A DNA stretch of 64,000 bases from Hydrogenophaga sp. NFH-34 (GCF_021401345.1 NZ_JACBGE010000003.1:62001-126000), one strand, 5' to 3'; positions 25,446 to 34,229 are shown, counted from the stretch's first letter. The notes: generated by a model from the sequence alone, not told the origin. Numbers and translations: made by a program.

Positions 25446-26231
25446 TCAGTGGCCGGCGCTGCCGCTGGCCGACGGCTCGCGGACCTGGCGAAACAGGTCG
25501 GCCGCGGCCTGTGCAAGCAGGCGCCCGTCGTTGGACACCGTGCGCATGGAGAAGCCGCCACCGGCCATCTTCAGCGCGTAGTCCACTGGTGAGCAATGCA
25601 TGATGGTGAACTTACCCAGGGCGTCGGCCGCCTCGCGGATGCGCCCGATCGCGGCCAGCAGTTGGGGGTGCGACAAGTCGATCAGCGGGTCGAGACCCAG
25701 TGTGAGGCTCAGGTCCGACGGGCCGATGTAGGCCCCGTCCAGGCCGGGCACCGACAGGATCGATTCGATGTCGTTCACCGCCTGCTCGGTTTCGATCATC
25801 GCGAAGGTGAGCACCTGCTCGTTGGCGTGCTTCCAGTAGTCCGCACCGTGCGCCAGCGGGGCCCGGGTCGGGCCGAAACTGCGCGCACCGGCCGGTGCAT
25901 AGCGGCAGCACGCCACGAACTGTTCGCACTGCTCACGGGTGTTGATCATGGGACAGATCAGCCCCAGCGCCCCGGCGTCCAGCATCTTCATGATGATGCC
26001 GGGCTCCAGCCAGGGCACACGCACCATGGGCGTCACGTCGCTGCCGTTCATGGCCCGCAGCATGGCCACGGTCGTTTCGTAGTCGGACAGGCCGTGCTGC
26101 ATGTCCACCGTCAAAGCATCCCAGGGCTGCCGGGACATCACCTCGGCCACAGCCGGACTGCCCAGCACCAGCCAGCCATTGAGCAGCCCCGCCTGGCGCG
26201 CCAGCAGTTTTTGTTTGAGTCGGTTGAGCAT
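25446..26231 (-). CDS. HpcH/HpaI-family aldolase
   Basis: A 261-residue class II, divalent-metal-dependent aldolase of the HpcH/HpaI family, which splits 2-oxo acids (for example 2-keto-3-deoxy-sugar acids) into pyruvate and an aldehyde. Visible signatures are DALTVDMQHGLSDY, PMVRVPWLEPGIIMKMLDAG, the metal-ligand region FAMIETEQAVNDIE, and GLDGAYIGPSDLSLTLG. The exact substrate is unknown. It is the first gene of the minus-strand group leading to the isomerase remnant, denD and the Bug gene. It is divergent from the 3-hydroxyisobutyrate-dehydrogenase-like gene across 63 bp. Confidence 0.88.
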   Translation of the reverse strand: MLNRLKQKLLARQAGLLNGWLVLGSPAVAEVMSRQPWDALTVDMQHGLSDYETTVAMLRAMNGSDVTPMVRVPWLEPGIIMKMLDAGALGLICPMINTREQCEQFVACCRYAPAGARSFGPTRAPLAHGADYWKHANEQVLTFAMIETEQAVNDIESILSVPGLDGAYIGPSDLSLTLGLDPLIDLSHPQLLAAIGRIREAADALGKFTIMHCSPVDYALKMAGGGFSMRTVSNDGRLLAQAAADLFRQVREPSASGSAGH

Positions 26232-26254
26232 GAAGTGTCTCCGTGGGCTCGAAT

Positions 26255-26294
26255 TAGTCTTATTATAACCATGTTACATGCTTTAAATTTCACC
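26255..26294. promoter_or_regulatory. Overlapping divergent promoters
   Basis: An AT-rich patch in GC-rich DNA. TTATTATAA (26260-26268) is symmetric and carries a perfect minus-strand -10, TATAAT (complement of 26262-26267), about 30 bp before the aldolase start. The same patch gives a plus-strand TATTAT. ATGTTACAT (26271-26279) is a second small palindrome and a candidate operator half for the GntR regulator encoded downstream. No clear -35 element is visible. Confidence 0.5.
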
Positions 26295-27236
26295 ATGACC
26301 ACCGAAAACAAGCCCGACCACCATCCCACCCTGCCGCGCGTCGGTTTCATCGGCCTGGGCCTGATGGGCGGCGCCCTGGCGCGCCAGACCTTCCAGGCAA
26401 AGTACCCGCTGACCTTGCTCGTGCACCGCGAACAGGACCGCGTCGCCATGGCCGACCTGCTGGCCCAGGGCGCCCAAACGGCCCAGACACCGGCAGAACT
26501 GGCGGCCCAGAGCGACGTGGTGGTGATCTGCGTGACCGGCGCCCCCCAGGTCGAAGACATCGTGCTCGGCGACCAGGGCATCCACCGCTCCGCCCGTCCC
26601 GGCCTGGCCGTGGTGGACCTGTCCACCTCGCTGCCCGAGACGACCTTGCGCTGCGCCGGCGCACTGGCCGGCCATGGCGCCTGCTTCGTCGACGCGGCCA
26701 TGACCGGCACCCCGAGCGACGCCGAAACGGGCTCGATCAACCTGCTGCTGGGGGGCGATCCGGCGCCATTGGCTGCGCTCGAACCGCTGATGCGCTGCTG
26801 GGCCCGCAACCTCTATCACTGCGGCCCCACCGGCTCCGGCCACACCGTCAAACTCCTGCACCAGTTCGTGGTGCTCTCCAACGCCGCGGTGCTGACCGAA
26901 GCCTTCTCGCTGGCCCGCAAGACCGGCGTGGACACCACCGTGCTGGGCGACGTGATCGCCTCTGGCGGCGCCAACAGCACCGCCTTCCAGCGCCTGCGGC
27001 CCTACGTGGAAGAAGGCAACGACCGGTCGTTCCGTTTTTCGCTGGCCAACGCGCTGAAGGACATGCGCTACCACGGCGCCATGGCGCAGGCCGCCGGCGC
27101 GAACCGGCGGATCAGCGAGGCGGCCCTGTCGGCCTACACCCTGGCCAACGAACAGGGACTGGGCGACGCCTTTGTCCCCCACCTGCTCGACGTGGCCGAC
27201 CGGGAAAATGGCGTGGCATCATCCACCACACAATGA
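26295..27236 (+). CDS. NAD(P)-dependent beta-hydroxyacid dehydrogenase
   Basis: A 313-residue protein of the 3-hydroxyisobutyrate dehydrogenase / L-threonate dehydrogenase family. The Rossmann motif is GFIGLGLMGGALAR. The substrate-binding loop is DAAMTGTPSDAETGSINLLL, and the catalytic Lys lies in GSGHTVKLLHQFVVLSNAA. The ATG at 26295 is preferred because the putative plus-strand -10 would place the transcript start after the alternative ATG at 26271. Divergence from an aldolase and a DenD-like gene suggests oxidation of a four-carbon sugar acid. It overlaps the regulator start by 4 bp. Confidence 0.85.
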   Translation: MTTENKPDHHPTLPRVGFIGLGLMGGALARQTFQAKYPLTLLVHREQDRVAMADLLAQGAQTAQTPAELAAQSDVVVICVTGAPQVEDIVLGDQGIHRSARPGLAVVDLSTSLPETTLRCAGALAGHGACFVDAAMTGTPSDAETGSINLLLGGDPAPLAALEPLMRCWARNLYHCGPTGSGHTVKLLHQFVVLSNAAVLTEAFSLARKTGVDTTVLGDVIASGGANSTAFQRLRPYVEEGNDRSFRFSLANALKDMRYHGAMAQAAGANRRISEAALSAYTLANEQGLGDAFVPHLLDVADRENGVASSTTQ

Positions 27237-27982
27237 ACGAACTTCCCGTCGACGATCTCGCCAAGCTGACCCTGACCGATCGCCTGGCCCAGCGGCTGGG
27301 TGACCAGATCCGCAGCGGCGCGCTCAAGCCCGGCCAGCAACTGCCCACCGGGCAGGAGCTGGCCCGGCACTTCGGCGTCAGCCTGATCGTCGTGCGCGAA
27401 GCGCTGTCCTCGCTCAGATCCGAAGGGCTCATCCAGACCCGGCAAGGCTCGGGGGCTTTTGTCAGCCCGACCACCATGGCGCGGCCTTTCCGGCTCACGC
27501 ACGCCCCGTCGGCGGCACCCGGCCCGCAAAAGCTGTTCGAACTGCGCACAGGCGTCGAGGTCCAGGCCGCCTTCCTGGCGGCGCAGCGCGCCACCGACGC
27601 ACAGCTGCAAGCCATCGCCGAGGCCTACCGCGCCATGGAGACCGACATCGCCGCCGGCCACGACAGCGTGGGCTCCGATGTGCTGTTCCACCGCCGCATC
27701 GCCGAGGCCTCCGGCAACGAACTGTTCGCCAGCTTCCTGGACTTCCTCTCGGAACACATCCGGGGCACCATCCAGGCGTCCCGCGAAGGCGATGCCTGGA
27801 GCACGCACCGGAACGAAGTCATGGCCGAACACCGCGCGATGATGGAAGCCCTGCTCCGGCGCGATGCAGAAGGTGCCAAGGCAGCAGCCCAGGCACACAT
27901 GGACCATTGCCTGCACCGCTGCCTGCCGGCCGCCGAGGCTGCCAGCACAGCGCCCCCCGAGCGCCCGCTATCGCGCAGTTGA
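27233..27982 (+). CDS. FadR/GntR-family regulator with FCD domain
   Basis: A 249-residue regulator. The N-terminal winged helix includes LAQRLGDQIRSGALKPGQQL, ELARHFGVSLIVVREALSSL and EGLIQTRQGSGAFV. The C-terminal FCD ligand-binding domain includes FELRTGVEVQAAFLAAQRA, DVLFHRRIAEASGNELF and the metal-ligand His region AEHRAMMEALLRRDAEGAKA. It overlaps the dehydrogenase gene (ATGA), so the pair is one operon. The likely role is local control of the divergent sugar-acid genes, with a carboxylate ligand. Confidence 0.92.
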   Translation: MNELPVDDLAKLTLTDRLAQRLGDQIRSGALKPGQQLPTGQELARHFGVSLIVVREALSSLRSEGLIQTRQGSGAFVSPTTMARPFRLTHAPSAAPGPQKLFELRTGVEVQAAFLAAQRATDAQLQAIAEAYRAMETDIAAGHDSVGSDVLFHRRIAEASGNELFASFLDFLSEHIRGTIQASREGDAWSTHRNEVMAEHRAMMEALLRRDAEGAKAAAQAHMDHCLHRCLPAAEAASTAPPERPLSRS

Positions 27983-28070
27983 CGCGTCCGGGGAACGGGG
28001 GCGGTTTACCATTGTGGGTTGTGCACTGCAGCACGACCGTGTTTCCCCATCCCGATCCAAGGAGCCCGCC

Positions 28071-29255
28071 ATGAGCCGTGAAGTCGTCGTCGTCAGCGCT
28101 GTCCGTACCGCTATCGGTACCTTCGGAGGCAGCCTCAAGGACATCCCCCCCACCGAGCTGGGCGCCCTGGTGGTGCGCGAGTCGCTGGCCCGCGCCCAGA
28201 CCGACGGCAAGGACATCGGCCATGTGGTGTTCGGCCACGTGGTCAACACCGAACCGAAGGACATGTACCTCTCGCGCGTGGCCGCCATCAATGGCGGCGT
28301 TGGCGAAGGCACGCCCGCCTTCAACGTCAACCGCCTGTGCGGCTCGGGCCTGCAGGCCATCGTGTCGGCAGCCCAGACCATCCAGCTGGGCGATGCCGAC
28401 ATCGCCATCGGCGGTGGTGCCGAGTGCATGAGCCGTGCACCCTTCGCCAGCCTCAACATGCGCTGGGGCGCCCGCATGGGCGACACCAAGATGGTGGACA
28501 TGATGATCGGCGCCCTGCACGACCCGTTCCACAACATCCACATGGGTGTGACCGCCGAAAACGTCGCCGCCAAATACGGCATCACCCGCGAGATGCAGGA
28601 CGCGCTGGCCGTGGAAAGCCACAACCGCGCCGAACGCGCCACTGCCGCAGGCCGCTTCAAGGACCAGATCGTGCCCGTCATGCTCAAGAGCAAGAAGGGT
28701 GAGGTGGCCTACGCGACCGACGAGCATTTCCGCCCCGGCTGCAAGCTGGAAGACATGGCCAAACTCAAACCGGTGTTCCTGAAGGAAAACGGCACCGTCA
28801 CCGCCGGCAACGCCTCGGGCATCAACGACGCCGCCGCCGCCGTGGTGCTGATGGATTCGAAAGTGGCCCAGGCGCGTGGCGCCAAGCCGCTGGCCCGTCT
28901 GGTGGGCTATGCCCACACCGGCCTGGACCCCAAGATCATGGGTGTGGGCCCGATCTCGGCCACCCAGGCCGTGCTCAAGAAGACCGGCCTGTCGGTCAAC
29001 GACCTGGACGTGATCGAGGCCAACGAGGCCTTCGCCGCCCAGGCCTGCGCCGTCACCAAAGAACTGGGCCTGGACCCGGCCAAGGTCAACCCCAACGGCT
29101 CGGGCATTTCGCTGGGTCACCCGATCGGGGCCACTGGCGCGCTGATCACCGTGAAGGCCCTGTACGAGCTGCAGCGCGTGCAAGGCCGCTATGCGCTGGT
29201 GACCATGTGCATCGGCGGCGGCCAGGGCATCGCAGCGATCTTCGAGCGCCTGTAA
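28071..29255 (+). CDS. bktB: Beta-ketothiolase BktB-like
   Basis: A 394-residue thiolase condensing acyl-CoA with acetyl-CoA, or cleaving 3-ketoacyl-CoA in the reverse direction. The catalytic residues are Cys90 (NRLCGSGLQAIV), His350 (LGHPIGATGA) and Cys380 (TMCIGGGQG). The sequence resembles Ralstonia/Cupriavidus BktB throughout (REVVVVSAVRTAIGTFGGSL, HDPFHNIHMGVTAENVA). BktB accepts longer ketoacyl-CoA than PhaA and feeds polyhydroxyalkanoates with longer monomers. An AAGGAG ribosome site lies 6 bases before the ATG, and a terminator follows, so it is a single-gene unit. A phasin gene elsewhere in the window supports polymer storage. Confidence 0.9.
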   Translation: MSREVVVVSAVRTAIGTFGGSLKDIPPTELGALVVRESLARAQTDGKDIGHVVFGHVVNTEPKDMYLSRVAAINGGVGEGTPAFNVNRLCGSGLQAIVSAAQTIQLGDADIAIGGGAECMSRAPFASLNMRWGARMGDTKMVDMMIGALHDPFHNIHMGVTAENVAAKYGITREMQDALAVESHNRAERATAAGRFKDQIVPVMLKSKKGEVAYATDEHFRPGCKLEDMAKLKPVFLKENGTVTAGNASGINDAAAAVVLMDSKVAQARGAKPLARLVGYAHTGLDPKIMGVGPISATQAVLKKTGLSVNDLDVIEANEAFAAQACAVTKELGLDPAKVNPNGSGISLGHPIGATGALITVKALYELQRVQGRYALVTMCIGGGQGIAAIFERL

Positions 29256-29283
29256 GGCCAGGGCCCTCGCGGCCCGACAACGA

Positions 29284-29316
29284 ACGCACAGCCCCGAAAG
29301 GCGCTGTGCGTTTTTT
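29284..29316 (+). terminator. Intrinsic terminator after bktB
   Basis: Stem ACGCACAGC (29284-29292) / GCTGTGCGT (29303-29311) followed by a run of T to 29316, 29 bp after the bktB stop. Confidence 0.85.
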
Positions 29317-29410
29317 CATGCCCGCCCGGCTCCCACCGGCCACCGAAGGAACCCCTTCTCGCAGGGACGGTCTACCGTCCACCTCTGGTTGACATCACGG
29401 AGACCCTGCC

Positions 29411-29686
29411 ATGTGGAAACGAGCGATGCTGATCGGCATGACCTTGCGCGCCGACGCCCGGCGGCTCTGGCGCGCGCTGCGCCATCCCGACACACCCACC
29501 TGGTTCAAAGGGGGCGTGGTGCTCGCCGTGCTCTACCTGTTGTCGCCCCTGGACTTGCTGCCTGACATGCTGCCCGTCATCGGGGTGGTGGACGATCTGG
29601 TCCTGGTGCCGCTGGCCCTGCGCTGGCTGCTGGGACGCCTGCCCGCGCACATCGTCGCGCCCGCTGCAAGCACCCCCGAAGCCTGA
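29411..29686 (+). CDS. YkvA/DUF1232 small membrane protein
   Basis: A 91-residue protein with the DUF1232 core: DTPTWFKGGVVLAVLYLLSP followed by LDLLPDMLPVIGVVDDLVLV, which is the family's hydrophobic hairpin. The function of the family is unknown. It has its own promoter space after the bktB terminator and converges on the dioxygenase gene. Confidence 0.85.
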   Translation: MWKRAMLIGMTLRADARRLWRALRHPDTPTWFKGGVVLAVLYLLSPLDLLPDMLPVIGVVDDLVLVPLALRWLLGRLPAHIVAPAASTPEA

Positions 29687-29731
29687 TCCAAGACCCGAAG
29701 CGGGCGCTCCGGCCAGCCCGGAACCGCGGCG

Positions 29732-30475
29732 TCAGCTTTCCTGGAAGCCGTCGCGCCGGTAGGTCAGCACCAGGGTGTCGCGCCAGCCCAGTTCATCCGG
29801 CGACAGGGGCTGGATCGGCGTGGTTTCGTGGATCACGCGGGCATCGTCGAGCAACAGCAGCGACCAGGGTTCCCTCAAGGTGAACCGCTGCCCGGCCGGA
29901 CCATTGGCCTCGAACACCCGGCTCTCGCCGCCCTTGATGGCATGGCGGTCGAGCATGAACACCGCCACCAGATCCACCCCGTCGCGATGGGCCCCTTCGG
30001 GGGTGGGCCGGCCAATGCCCCCTGCGGTGTCGATGCGGAAGGTGTGCGCCTCGACAAACCACGGGCGCTCACCATGCAGGGCCGACACGGTTTCACCGAC
30101 ACGCGCGAGCAAGCGCGACCAGACCGGCAACGCCACCGTCTGCGGCAGCATGGGTTCAAACCAGCGCTGCATGCCGCCGTGCAAGGCGTTGTATTCCAGC
30201 GGCTGCCAGTGCGCCCGGTGTGGCACCAGCCGAACCTGCTCGCCCTCGACCACAAACGAACTGTGCCGGCGGCGGCGGTAGCGCCCCCCATCCTTGAGAT
30301 AGGCATCGGCCGGCAATGCGTTCCAGCCCGCGTGCACCGCCCCCAGTTCGTCCGCGGTCGCCGCCAGCCACGCCTGGACATCGGCAGCATGCAGCAAGGC
30401 ATATCCATTCTGGCGAAGGGTGGTAACGCCATAGGCGATCGGGGTGTACGGTGGCTGGAACTCTTGGGCGTGCAT
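29732..30475 (-). CDS. 2-oxoglutarate/Fe(II) dioxygenase family protein
   Basis: A 247-residue protein of the PF10014-type 2OG-Fe dioxygenases, a family that includes free-amino-acid hydroxylases. Iron ligands appear as HRDGVDLVAVFML (HxD) and the distal His in DARVIHETTPI, with a C-terminal Arg in LVLTYRRDGF that would bind 2-oxoglutarate. The start MHAQEFQPPYTPIAYGV is taken as the first with plausible context; the frame extends upstream in non-family sequence. The substrate is unknown. It is divergent from the hemerythrin gene with a 144-bp gap. Confidence 0.82.
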   Translation of the reverse strand: MHAQEFQPPYTPIAYGVTTLRQNGYALLHAADVQAWLAATADELGAVHAGWNALPADAYLKDGGRYRRRRHSSFVVEGEQVRLVPHRAHWQPLEYNALHGGMQRWFEPMLPQTVALPVWSRLLARVGETVSALHGERPWFVEAHTFRIDTAGGIGRPTPEGAHRDGVDLVAVFMLDRHAIKGGESRVFEANGPAGQRFTLREPWSLLLLDDARVIHETTPIQPLSPDELGWRDTLVLTYRRDGFQES

Positions 30476-30619
30476 GTGTTGCAGTGTACCGACGGCTTCG
30501 CGCCCCCGCAGACCGGGTCCTCTCCGGTACCGGCCCTTCAGAACGCAGTTTCTGCGCTGGATCAAAAGCGCAACAGCACTCCGCTGTCAAGCTTGGGGCC
30601 GTACCGAGAGAAGACTGCC

Positions 30620-31063
30620 ATGAACACCGTGCAATGGACCGATGCCCTGCTGCTGGAATACGAACCGATGGACACCGTCCACCGGGGGTTCGTGGACCTG
30701 CTCGCGCGCGCCCAGGCGGCCCCGGATGATGAACTGGTCAATACCTGGAGCGCCGTGGTCGAACACACCACCGCGCATTTCAAGATGGAAGACGACTGGA
30801 TGCGCCGCACCCGCTTCCCCAACGCCGACAACCACATCGTGCAGCACCGTGTGGTGCTCAACGTGCTGCGGGAGGGCACCGCTTTGGCCCGCGCTGCCGA
30901 CTATGCATCGGTGCGCGAAATGGCGGGCGAACTGGCTGTCTGGTTCGCCAAACACACCCAGTCGCTGGACGCCGCCCTGGCGCTGCACATGCGCCGCGTC
31001 CAGCCCCCAAAAGTCAACCAGGCCTCGCCGGCGAAAGACCCGGGCTGGCGCGACGCCGCCTGA
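30620..31063 (+). CDS. Bacteriohemerythrin
   Basis: A 147-residue four-helix oxygen-binding di-iron protein. Iron ligands are visible as VHRGFVDLL, HTTAHFKMEDDWM, NHIVQHRVVL and AVWFAKHTQSLDAAL, matching the H...HxxxE...HxxxH...HxxxxD pattern. The family buffers or senses oxygen and is often linked to chemotaxis or microaerobic metabolism. A GAGAGAAG ribosome site precedes the ATG. The C-terminal about 20 residues (QPPKVNQASPAKDPG) are a polar tail with no fold. Confidence 0.9.
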   Translation: MNTVQWTDALLLEYEPMDTVHRGFVDLLARAQAAPDDELVNTWSAVVEHTTAHFKMEDDWMRRTRFPNADNHIVQHRVVLNVLREGTALARAADYASVREMAGELAVWFAKHTQSLDAALALHMRRVQPPKVNQASPAKDPGWRDAA

Positions 31064-31151
31064 CCGCTATCTGCTCGCTCTCGGCATGGGGAAAACCATG
31101 TGAAACCCGGCTCCGCCGCTGGCTATATTGCTCCTGCAAGAGGAGATTGCC

Positions 31152-32033
31152 ATGGCCGATGCCATCCACGCCGTGCCGGGCGCGCCCGATCGCGAACCTG
31201 ACACCGTCGTCCCCGGGCCCGCCAGCGACCCGGCTTCCCCCCCCACCGTCGACGAAAACTCGGTGTTCCACTGGAAGCTGGCCGAGTTGCGCGCCAGCGA
31301 CCCCTGGCGGTGGCTGCAACTGGGCTGGGAAGACTTTCGCCGCTGCCCGCGTATCGGACTTTTCTACGGCCTGTGTTTTTTTGCCATGGGCCACGCGCTG
31401 CTGGCGGTGTTCCAGAAAGCACCCGAGTACGTGCTGGCCCTCAGTGCTGGGTTCCTGCTCATGGGCCCGTTCCTGTGCCTGGGCCTGTACGACGCCAGCA
31501 AGGCCATGCAGACGCACGACCGCCGGCCATCGCTGCGGGCATCGCTCGCCGCCTGGCGGCCCACCAAGGGCACCATGGCCATTTTCGCGGGGGTGCTGCT
31601 GATCCTGGAAATGCTCTGGGGCCGCGCGGCGCTGGTGGTGTTTGCGGTGAGCTTCAACACGATGCCGGAAAAAGCCAATCTGCTGGCCATGCTGGTCGAC
31701 CCGGAAAACATCGGTTTCCTGATCACCTACGCCGTGGTGGGTGCTGTTTTCGCCGGCCTGATCTTCGTGACCAGCGTGATCTCCATTCCCCTGATCATGG
31801 ACCGGCAGGTTGATGCGGTGTCGGCTGGCCTGACCAGCATCCGGGCCTGCCTGCAGAACCCGGGCGTGATGCTGCAATGGGGTGCCCTGGTCACGCTGAG
31901 CATCGGCCTGGCCATGCTGCCAGCGTTCCTGGGCCTGATCATCGTCGGCCCGGTGATCGGGCATGCCACCTGGCATGCCTACCGCCATATCGTGCCGTCC
32001 GAGGGCGCCACCAGCTCAGCACCGGGGCGGTAA
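31152..32033 (+). CDS. DUF2189 integral membrane protein
   Basis: A 293-residue protein with an unstructured Pro/Asp-rich N-terminus (to about residue 45) and five or six membrane segments, for example IGLFYGLCFFAMGHALLAV, YVLALSAGFLLMGPFLCLGL and LVTLSIGLAMLPAFLGLIIV. The signature PWRWLQLGWEDFRRCPRIGL is typical of DUF2189 (COG5473) proteins, annotated in some genomes as cytochrome oxidase-like without proof. AGGAG sits 6 bases upstream of the ATG at 31152. It converges on the small membrane protein gene. Confidence 0.85.
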   Translation: MADAIHAVPGAPDREPDTVVPGPASDPASPPTVDENSVFHWKLAELRASDPWRWLQLGWEDFRRCPRIGLFYGLCFFAMGHALLAVFQKAPEYVLALSAGFLLMGPFLCLGLYDASKAMQTHDRRPSLRASLAAWRPTKGTMAIFAGVLLILEMLWGRAALVVFAVSFNTMPEKANLLAMLVDPENIGFLITYAVVGAVFAGLIFVTSVISIPLIMDRQVDAVSAGLTSIRACLQNPGVMLQWGALVTLSIGLAMLPAFLGLIIVGPVIGHATWHAYRHIVPSEGATSSAPGR

Positions 32034-32040
32034 CCCGCCC

Positions 32041-32310
32041 TTATCGCAGTGGCCGTTCGACCGGCTCCACCATGCCGGACTCAGCCGCAGGCGGCGCGGC
32101 TTCGCGCCAGATCCGCGCGAACAGCCACCAGCTCGCGAGGGTGTTGATCACAGCACACACGGACAGCACCCAGCGCAGCGGCCCCTCGATGTCCCGGACG
32201 TAGAGCGCCGTCGTCATGAAGGACGACAGCAACTGCAGCGTCACCGCCAGCCAGAACAGCGGGTGGCGGGGCTGCCAGAAGCGGCGCAGGGCAATGATCA
32301 GCTCGGACAT
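32041..32310 (-). CDS. Small two-helix membrane protein
   Basis: An 89-residue protein I do not recognise. Two hydrophobic segments are visible, PLFWLAVTLQLLSSFMTTAL and LRWVLSVCAVINTLASWWLF, with a short charged tail (IWREAAPPAAESGMVE). It lies 57 bp downstream of the acyl-CoA ligase on the same strand and may be its operon partner. It ends 8 bp from the DUF2189 stop. Confidence 0.6.
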   Translation of the reverse strand: MSELIIALRRFWQPRHPLFWLAVTLQLLSSFMTTALYVRDIEGPLRWVLSVCAVINTLASWWLFARIWREAAPPAAESGMVEPVERPLR

Positions 32311-32367
32311 GCCCCGATTGTCGCCATCGGCGCGAGCGTCCGTCGCGGTCGCCGATGGGCCACGGCC

Positions 32368-34068
32368 TCAGGCCGGCTCCTGCTCCTGCTCCTGCTCCTG
32401 CAGCAGGCGCCACATGACCTTGCCGCTGCCACTCTTGGGCAGCGCGTCGACAAACTGCACCACGCGCGGCATCTTGTAGACCGCCATGTTCTCGCGGCAC
32501 CAGTCGATGATCTGCTGCTCGGTCACCTGCCCCCGCGCCGCGTCGCGCAACACCACCACGGCCTTGACGCTTTCGCCTCGGTAGGCGTCGCGCGTGCCGA
32601 TGACACAGGCCTCGGCAATCGCCGGATGCCGGAACATCAGCGCTTCGACCTCGGCCGGCCAGACCTTGAAGCCGCTGGCGTTGATCATGCGCTTGAGGCG
32701 GTCGGTGATGAAGAAGTAGCCATCCTCGTCCACCCGCCCCAGATCGCCCGAACGGAAATAGCGCTGACCGCCGAATTCGATGAAGGCGGCTTCGGTCGCA
32801 TCGGGCCGCTTCCAGTAGCCGCTGAAGACGGAGGGGCCTCGGATGATGATCTCCCCGGCTTCACCCACGGGCATCTCCTGCAGGGTGTCCGGGTCCACCA
32901 CCCGCGCGTCCACACTCAGGAACGGGACGCCCAGACACTGCTGCTTGGGTGCATCGGGCGGGTTGTTGTGTGAGGGGGCAGCCGTCTCGGTCAGGCCATA
33001 GCCTTCGGCGTAACGCAGCCCGAACTGTTCCAGCAGGCGCTGGGCCACGGCTTGCGGCATGGCCGCACCGCCGCCGCCGATGAAAACCAGGCTGGACAGG
33101 TCGTACTGGTCAAAGCGCGGGCTGGCCAGCAGATCGATCACCATCGTCGGGATGTTGCTCCAGTGTGTGACCTTCCAGGCCGAAATCAGCCGGCCGGCGA
33201 GTTCGCGGTCCCAACGCGGCATCAGCACCAGGGTGGCCCCCGTGTAGATGCCCGAGTGCATGCCCACCACCATGCCGGTGATGTGGAACATGGGCACCAC
33301 CACCAGCGACACGTTGGCCGCCGACCCACCGGTCCAGAGCTGGCAGGCCACCGCGTTGTGCATGAGCGAAGCGTGTGTGTGCATGCAGCCCTTGGGCAGG
33401 CCGGTGGTGCCGCTGGTATAGGGCAGCACGCACAGGTCGGACGGCTGGCGATCGTGCACCGGCGCAGGCTCGGTGCAGGCGAGCGCCTCGGCCCAGTCGG
33501 TCGCACTGCCACCCGTCCACGACGGGAGTGGGTGCCGTGTCCCGAGCCACTCGGCCCAGGCCGGGGGAATGTCGGCCTGCGGCCCGATGGCATCGTGGTA
33601 GTGCGCCACCACCATGTGGGTCAGTTGCTGCACCGGTGGCAGATCGGCACTGGCCTTGAGCAGGTCGCCCGCCAGATCGGCCGCACAGATGGCGACCCGC
33701 GCATCGGGGTCGGTGATGTAGTGCTTGAGTTCTTCGGCGCGGTTCATGGGGTTGACCGGCACGACCACCGCGTTGGCCCGCAGGATGGCGTAGTAGGCCA
33801 CGATCCACTGCGGGCAGTTCTGCATGAACAGGATCACGCGATCGCCCGCCTGCACCCCCCGGGCATGCAGGTGGGCCGCCAGCCGTTCGGCCTGGTCGTG
33901 CAGCTCGCGGTAGGAGGTCTGCCGGTCAAAGAACACCAGCGCCGGCTTGTCGGGGTAGCGCTGTGCGCTCACCGCCAGGTTGAACCAGAGCGAGGTGGCC
34001 GGGGTTTCGATGGCGTGCGGCAGTCGCAGGGGCCAGAAGCGGTGATGGGCGCGGACCGGCATGTCCAT
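32368..34068 (-). CDS. Long-chain-fatty-acid--CoA ligase (AMP-forming)
   Basis: A 566-residue acyl-adenylate/thioester synthetase. Motifs: VLPYTSGTTGLPKGCMHTH (AMP/ATP loop), YGLTETAAPSHN, GDLGRVDEDGYFFITDRLKR and the C-terminal Lys region PKSGSGKVMWRLL. GGAGAC lies upstream of the chosen ATG (MDMPVRAHHRFW). The last residues are LLQEQEQEQEPA, encoded by a short tandem hexamer (CTCCTG on the plus strand) at about 32378-32402. The substrate could be a fatty or aromatic acid; family position alone does not decide. The upstream neighbour on the other strand is an uncharacterised small gene. Confidence 0.9.
   Translation of the reverse strand: MDMPVRAHHRFWPLRLPHAIETPATSLWFNLAVSAQRYPDKPALVFFDRQTSYRELHDQAERLAAHLHARGVQAGDRVILFMQNCPQWIVAYYAILRANAVVVPVNPMNRAEELKHYITDPDARVAICAADLAGDLLKASADLPPVQQLTHMVVAHYHDAIGPQADIPPAWAEWLGTRHPLPSWTGGSATDWAEALACTEPAPVHDRQPSDLCVLPYTSGTTGLPKGCMHTHASLMHNAVACQLWTGGSAANVSLVVVPMFHITGMVVGMHSGIYTGATLVLMPRWDRELAGRLISAWKVTHWSNIPTMVIDLLASPRFDQYDLSSLVFIGGGGAAMPQAVAQRLLEQFGLRYAEGYGLTETAAPSHNNPPDAPKQQCLGVPFLSVDARVVDPDTLQEMPVGEAGEIIIRGPSVFSGYWKRPDATEAAFIEFGGQRYFRSGDLGRVDEDGYFFITDRLKRMINASGFKVWPAEVEALMFRHPAIAEACVIGTRDAYRGESVKAVVVLRDAARGQVTEQQIIDWCRENMAVYKMPRVVQFVDALPKSGSGKVMWRLLQEQEQEQEPA
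32378..32402. repeat. Hexanucleotide microsatellite in ligase C-terminus
   Basis: Four consecutive CTCCTG units on the plus strand encode the Gln-Glu repeats near the ligase stop. The unit is a multiple of three, so length change would add or remove dipeptides rather than shift the frame. Confidence 0.7.
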
Positions 34069-34229
34069 GAGCGATGTCTCCTTAATAGGTATTTCTGCAA
34101 GGCCCGAAGGCGGATCAAGCATAGACCGGGTGCCTCTGCGGGCCAACTGCCCTTGTCGCCACCGGGACGGCCGTTCTCGACCCTCAGGTATCGGGCCGCA
34201 GAACGGCCCCAACTGCTACGCTCAGGGCG

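Noticed and set aside
26271..26294. Upstream ATG as start of the beta-hydroxyacid dehydrogenase
   Set aside because: It would start at or before the likely transcription start predicted from the TATTAT element; the family N-terminus begins near the later ATG.
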